The notes beneath the pieces are model-generated. The model was not told where the DNA came from, did not search any database, and saw only the letters and a list, made by a program, of their open reading frames with translations. Shown in pieces: positions 6,688 through 8,924 of a stretch of 8,924 nucleotides of DNA (the stretch's first letter is position 1; every line of letters begins with the position of its first letter). The translations under genes were made by a program, and so were the position numbers. The stretch comes from JAUZQZ01 sp964624255 (GTDB taxonomy: Bacteria > Pseudomonadota > Zetaproteobacteria > Mariprofundales > Mariprofundaceae), in the NCBI GenBank assembly GCA_964624255.1, contig CAZUWV010000068.1, forward strand, positions 1 to 8,924, read 5' to 3'.

Positions 6688-7722
6688 GTGCCGCCAATTC
6701 TGATTACCCTGGGTGAACCCGCGGGCATCGGACCGGACTGCGTTCTGCTTGCCTTCCAGTCCGAACCGGAAGCTTTTTCTGGAACCTGTGTGTGTGCGCC
6801 CGTCGCATGGTTAAGAGATCGTGCCAACGCGCTGGGTATATCTGCTACCATTCATGAGGCGCAGATGCCCGAGACCTCGTCGCGCGGGCTGGTCTGCTGG
6901 GATCCCAGCATAGCAGATGCCGCTCTGGATACTCGCATGAACGAAGTCCTGACCATTACGCCCGGAACGCCGCGCCAAGAAACCGCTACCGCCGTTATCA
7001 CCTGCATCGAAGCTGCAGCCATGGCATGCATAGGCAAAAAAGCAAGTGCCATGGTCACCGGCCCCATAGAAAAATCCGTACTCCGCGATGCGGGCTTTGA
7101 TTTTCCGGGTCATACCGAATTTCTCGCACATCTCGCCCATGTACCAAAGGTGGTCATGATGCTGGCCAGCCGTGAATTGCGCGTAGCACTGCTTACGACA
7201 CATATGGCGCTTGCGCATGTTTCTGCAGCTCTGAACGTGAAAGATACCCTGGAAACCCTGCGCATCACCCACCTCAGTCTGCTGCGTTCTTTCAACATCG
7301 CCCATCCAAAGCTGGCGCTTTGCGGCCTTAATCCCCATGCAGGCGAATCAGGGCACTTTGGCCGGGAAGAAATTGATATTCTACAACCGGCCGCTGAACA
7401 GGCACGCCGCGCGGGACTGGATGTCCTTGGCCCCTTACCCGCCGACACCCTGTTTGCCTCGGCCAATCGCAAGGCGTTTGATGCTATTGTTTGCTGCTAT
7501 CACGACCAGGGTCTGATTCCCCTCAAGACATTGAGTTTCGGTGATGCGGTTAATGTCACGCTTGGCTTGCCTTTTGTTCGTACCAGCGTGGATCACGGGA
7601 CGGCTCTGGACCGTGCAGGGAGCGGAAAAGTATCCTATAGTAGCCTCACGGCCGCATTACATTTAGCCAGAGGTATGGCGCGCACATCCTGCAGGGATAG
7701 GCCATGCAAGCAAACAAACTGA
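6688..7722 (+). CDS. pdxA: PdxA, 4-hydroxythreonine-4-phosphate dehydrogenase (344 aa)
   Basis: PdxA oxidises 4-phosphohydroxy-L-threonine with NAD(P)+ in the DXP-dependent pathway to pyridoxal 5'-phosphate. Family motifs are the N-terminal GEPAGIGPD (9-17), GHTEF at 141-145, THMAL with His172, NPHAGE with His217 and YHDQG with His272. The spacing of these three histidines (45 and 55 residues) equals that of the metal ligands His166, His211 and His266 in E. coli. The C-terminal GLPFVRTSVDHGTA is also conserved. I give GTG 6688 as the first canonical start, but it is not well placed relative to the ribosome site, and ATA 6676 would give four extra residues (MNTV) and a length at the N-terminus closer to E. 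coli. The 3' end overlaps yqgE by 19 bases. Cysteines are plentiful (10). Confidence 0.96.
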   Translation: MPPILITLGEPAGIGPDCVLLAFQSEPEAFSGTCVCAPVAWLRDRANALGISATIHEAQMPETSSRGLVCWDPSIADAALDTRMNEVLTITPGTPRQETATAVITCIEAAAMACIGKKASAMVTGPIEKSVLRDAGFDFPGHTEFLAHLAHVPKVVMMLASRELRVALLTTHMALAHVSAALNVKDTLETLRITHLSLLRSFNIAHPKLALCGLNPHAGESGHFGREEIDILQPAAEQARRAGLDVLGPLPADTLFASANRKAFDAIVCCYHDQGLIPLKTLSFGDAVNVTLGLPFVRTSVDHGTALDRAGSGKVSYSSLTAALHLARGMARTSCRDRPCKQTN

Positions 7723-8255
7723 CCGGGCAAATATTACTCGCCATGCCGACACTTACGGATCCGCGTTTTGCGGATGGTGTGGTGCTGCTCTGTCACCATG
7801 ATGAGGATGGCAGCATGGGACTCCTGATTAACCGACCTCAGCATATCACGGTGGGTGCCGTACTGGATGACATGGGCCTGGGTAAGGATGCCGTGGATAC
7901 GCCAACCTTTGAAGGCGGTCCTGTAGAACCCTTCCGAGGCTTCGTCTTGCATGATGGCTGGCATATCTATGATTCTACCCTGTGCGTAACCCCGGAAATA
8001 CACCTTACGACGTCGCGCGATGTACTGGAGGGGTTAGCAACGGGCGGTGGCCCGGAACACTTCATGCTTATGCTGGGCTATGCGGGTTGGGACGCGGGGC
8101 AACTGGATGAGGAAATTAGTCGCAATGACTGGTTGCTTGTCCCCTCCAGCAGTCATATCGTATTCCATACCCCGATTGAGAAACGCTGGACGCTCGGAGC
8201 GCAGACCATGGGCATAACCAGGGCACAACTTTCAGATCAGATTGGTCATGCCTGA
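7704..8255 (+). CDS. yqgE: YqgE/AlgH family protein (UPF0301, 183 aa)
   Basis: This is a conserved cytosolic family (YqgE, or AlgH in Pseudomonas) whose biochemical role is not established. Family patterns are LTGQILLAMPTLTDPRFADG at 6-25, MGLLINRP at 38-45, GGPV at 71-74, RGFVLH at 78-83, LGYAGWDAGQLDEEI at 124-138 and NDWL at 141-144. Length matches the usual 180-190. The ATG lies inside the end of pdxA (19-base overlap, different frame), with AGGG at 7693-7696 seven bases upstream, which implies translational coupling. In many proteobacteria yqgE is followed by yqgF (ruvX); here a flavoprotein gene follows instead. No signal peptide is present. Confidence 0.95.
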   Translation: MQANKLTGQILLAMPTLTDPRFADGVVLLCHHDEDGSMGLLINRPQHITVGAVLDDMGLGKDAVDTPTFEGGPVEPFRGFVLHDGWHIYDSTLCVTPEIHLTTSRDVLEGLATGGGPEHFMLMLGYAGWDAGQLDEEISRNDWLLVPSSSHIVFHTPIEKRWTLGAQTMGITRAQLSDQIGHA

Positions 8256-8315
8256 GTTTGGCTTATCCGAAAGGATTGTGGATGGCGATATGTGCATCAA
8301 GGACAGGCTCTGACC

Positions 8316-8864
8316 ATGAGTATACTTATCGTTTACCACTCAGACTACGGCAATACGGAAAAAATGGCCAAAGCCATTGCATCCGGTATCAGGGCCGCCA
8401 ATCAGCATGTAAGCATGAAGCTTCAGAGGGCAGATGCAACCGCACCGAATGATCTGGTAGCGGCGAATGTTATCCTATTCGGTACCCCTGTACACATGGG
8501 TGGTATGGCCTGGCAAATGAAGAAACTCATTGATCATTGCGCCTGCTTGTGGATGGAGAATGAGCTGGAAGGCAAGGTCGGCGGTGCATTTGCCAGCGGC
8601 GGCGGGTTTGGTGGTGCCGGCGGTGGTGTGGAGCTCACACTGGCCAGTCTCCATTCCAACTTTCTCGAACAGGGTATGACCGTCGTGGGGCTCCCAAGGA
8701 CGGCGCTGGGCTACGCCGATGGCGGCCTGCACTGGGGGGTCTATGCGCGTACTGGCGATCACGAAGGTATGCCTGCGGGTATAACGGATACGCAGCTGAC
8801 CGCCGCCCGTTCTTATGGCGCGCATATCATTGAAGTGGCCGGAAAATTATTTGTATCTCCATGA
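8316..8864 (+). CDS. Flavodoxin-fold protein, WrbA-like NAD(P)H:quinone oxidoreductase family (182 aa)
   Basis: The N-terminus SILIVYHSDYGNTEKMA is the flavodoxin first strand and FMN phosphate loop (S-x-x-G-x-T, residues 9-14). FGTPVHMGGMAWQMKKLID at 55-73 corresponds to the WrbA segment FGTPTRFGNMSGQM. The glycine-rich FASGGGFGGAGGG at 92-104 matches the second FMN loop, and GMTVVGLP and GLHWGVY follow. It is shorter than E. coli WrbA (198), so a general flavodoxin-family reductase is possible and I give no symbol. The likely role is two-electron reduction of quinones using bound FMN. I chose ATG 8316 because the fold begins there; an in-frame GTG at 8292 would add eight residues. AAGGA (8299-8303) and AGG (8305-8307) lie upstream. 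The 60-base gap after yqgE shows no terminator. Confidence 0.85.
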   Translation: MSILIVYHSDYGNTEKMAKAIASGIRAANQHVSMKLQRADATAPNDLVAANVILFGTPVHMGGMAWQMKKLIDHCACLWMENELEGKVGGAFASGGGFGGAGGGVELTLASLHSNFLEQGMTVVGLPRTALGYADGGLHWGVYARTGDHEGMPAGITDTQLTAARSYGAHIIEVAGKLFVSP

Positions 8865-8924
8865 TCTTCCCGCTGGCTACAGCAGGAGAGCGGTTTAAGC
8901 GACCTGATCGATACTGACTTCAAT
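8865..8924. other. Unassigned 3' edge of the window
   Basis: No gene can be supported here. On the minus strand one frame reads IEVSIDQVA and then stops (TAA as 8897-8895), which could be the end of a convergent gene entering from the right. On the plus strand the frame of the flavoprotein stays open after its stop. An ATG overlapping that stop (8861) reaches TGA after 18 codons. CCGCT at 8870-8874 and AGCGG at 8889-8893 form a 5-bp stem followed by TTT, a weak terminator candidate. Confidence 0.25.

Noticed and set aside
6811..7338. 175-codon minus-strand open frame inside pdxA
   Set aside because: It is fully antisense to conserved PdxA motifs, with no independent start context or family match.
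8258..8452. 64-codon plus-strand frame starting just after yqgE
   Set aside because: It overlaps the FMN-binding N-terminus of the flavoprotein in another frame and does not resemble yqgF.
8861..8917. ATG overlapping the flavoprotein stop (ATGA) as a coupled next gene
   Set aside because: The frame ends after 18 codons and no ribosome site stands out.
1..8924. CRISPR array, insertion sequence, attachment site, prophage or defence genes
   Set aside because: No regularly spaced repeats, transposase or integrase motifs or flanking duplications were seen; the genes are all housekeeping or conserved families.

Overview
The window is ordinary proteobacterial chromosome with every recognisable gene on the + strand. 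The protein sequences (GroEL with a GGM tail, UbiG, LptD, SurA, PdxA and YqgE), the moderate GC content and the heat-shock promoter design suggest a beta- or gamma-proteobacterium or a member of the Acidithiobacillia. An Acidithiobacillus-like organism is a reasonable guess, but the genus cannot be fixed by eye.

Layout: (1) 1-114 holds what may be the last 37 codons of an unidentified upstream gene. (2) 115-256 is a regulatory region with a near-perfect CIRCE operator (148-174, the HrcA binding site) and, downstream of it, a good sigma-32-type promoter (192-220). (3) groES and groEL follow (257-2232), closed by a strong intrinsic terminator (2263-2307). (4) The 277-base gap before ubiG (2233-2509) contains that terminator and then a stretch rich in inverted repeats that can form mutually exclusive helices. 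This is the least explained sequence in the window. (5) From 2510 to 8864 there is a compact co-directional cluster: ubiG, lptD, surA, pdxA, yqgE and a WrbA-like flavoprotein gene. Gaps in it range from a 19-base overlap to 60 bases. (6) The last 60 bases carry no recognisable gene.

How the genes work together: GroES and GroEL form the cytosolic folding chamber, and the promoter region suggests control by both HrcA repression and sigma-32 activation. In the second cluster, LptD is the outer-membrane LPS translocon and SurA is the periplasmic chaperone that helps fold it, so their adjacency is functional. PdxA (pyridoxal phosphate synthesis) is a classic passenger of this cluster. UbiG makes ubiquinone, and the last gene resembles flavin-dependent quinone reductases, so the cluster is flanked by quinone-related functions. 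The rsmA (ksgA) and apaG genes that follow pdxA in enterobacteria are absent and yqgE takes their place.

I did not find a novel defence, mobile or biosynthetic system. The observations most worth checking are the alternative-pairing leader before ubiG, the dual heat-shock control region, and the unusual start region of pdxA.
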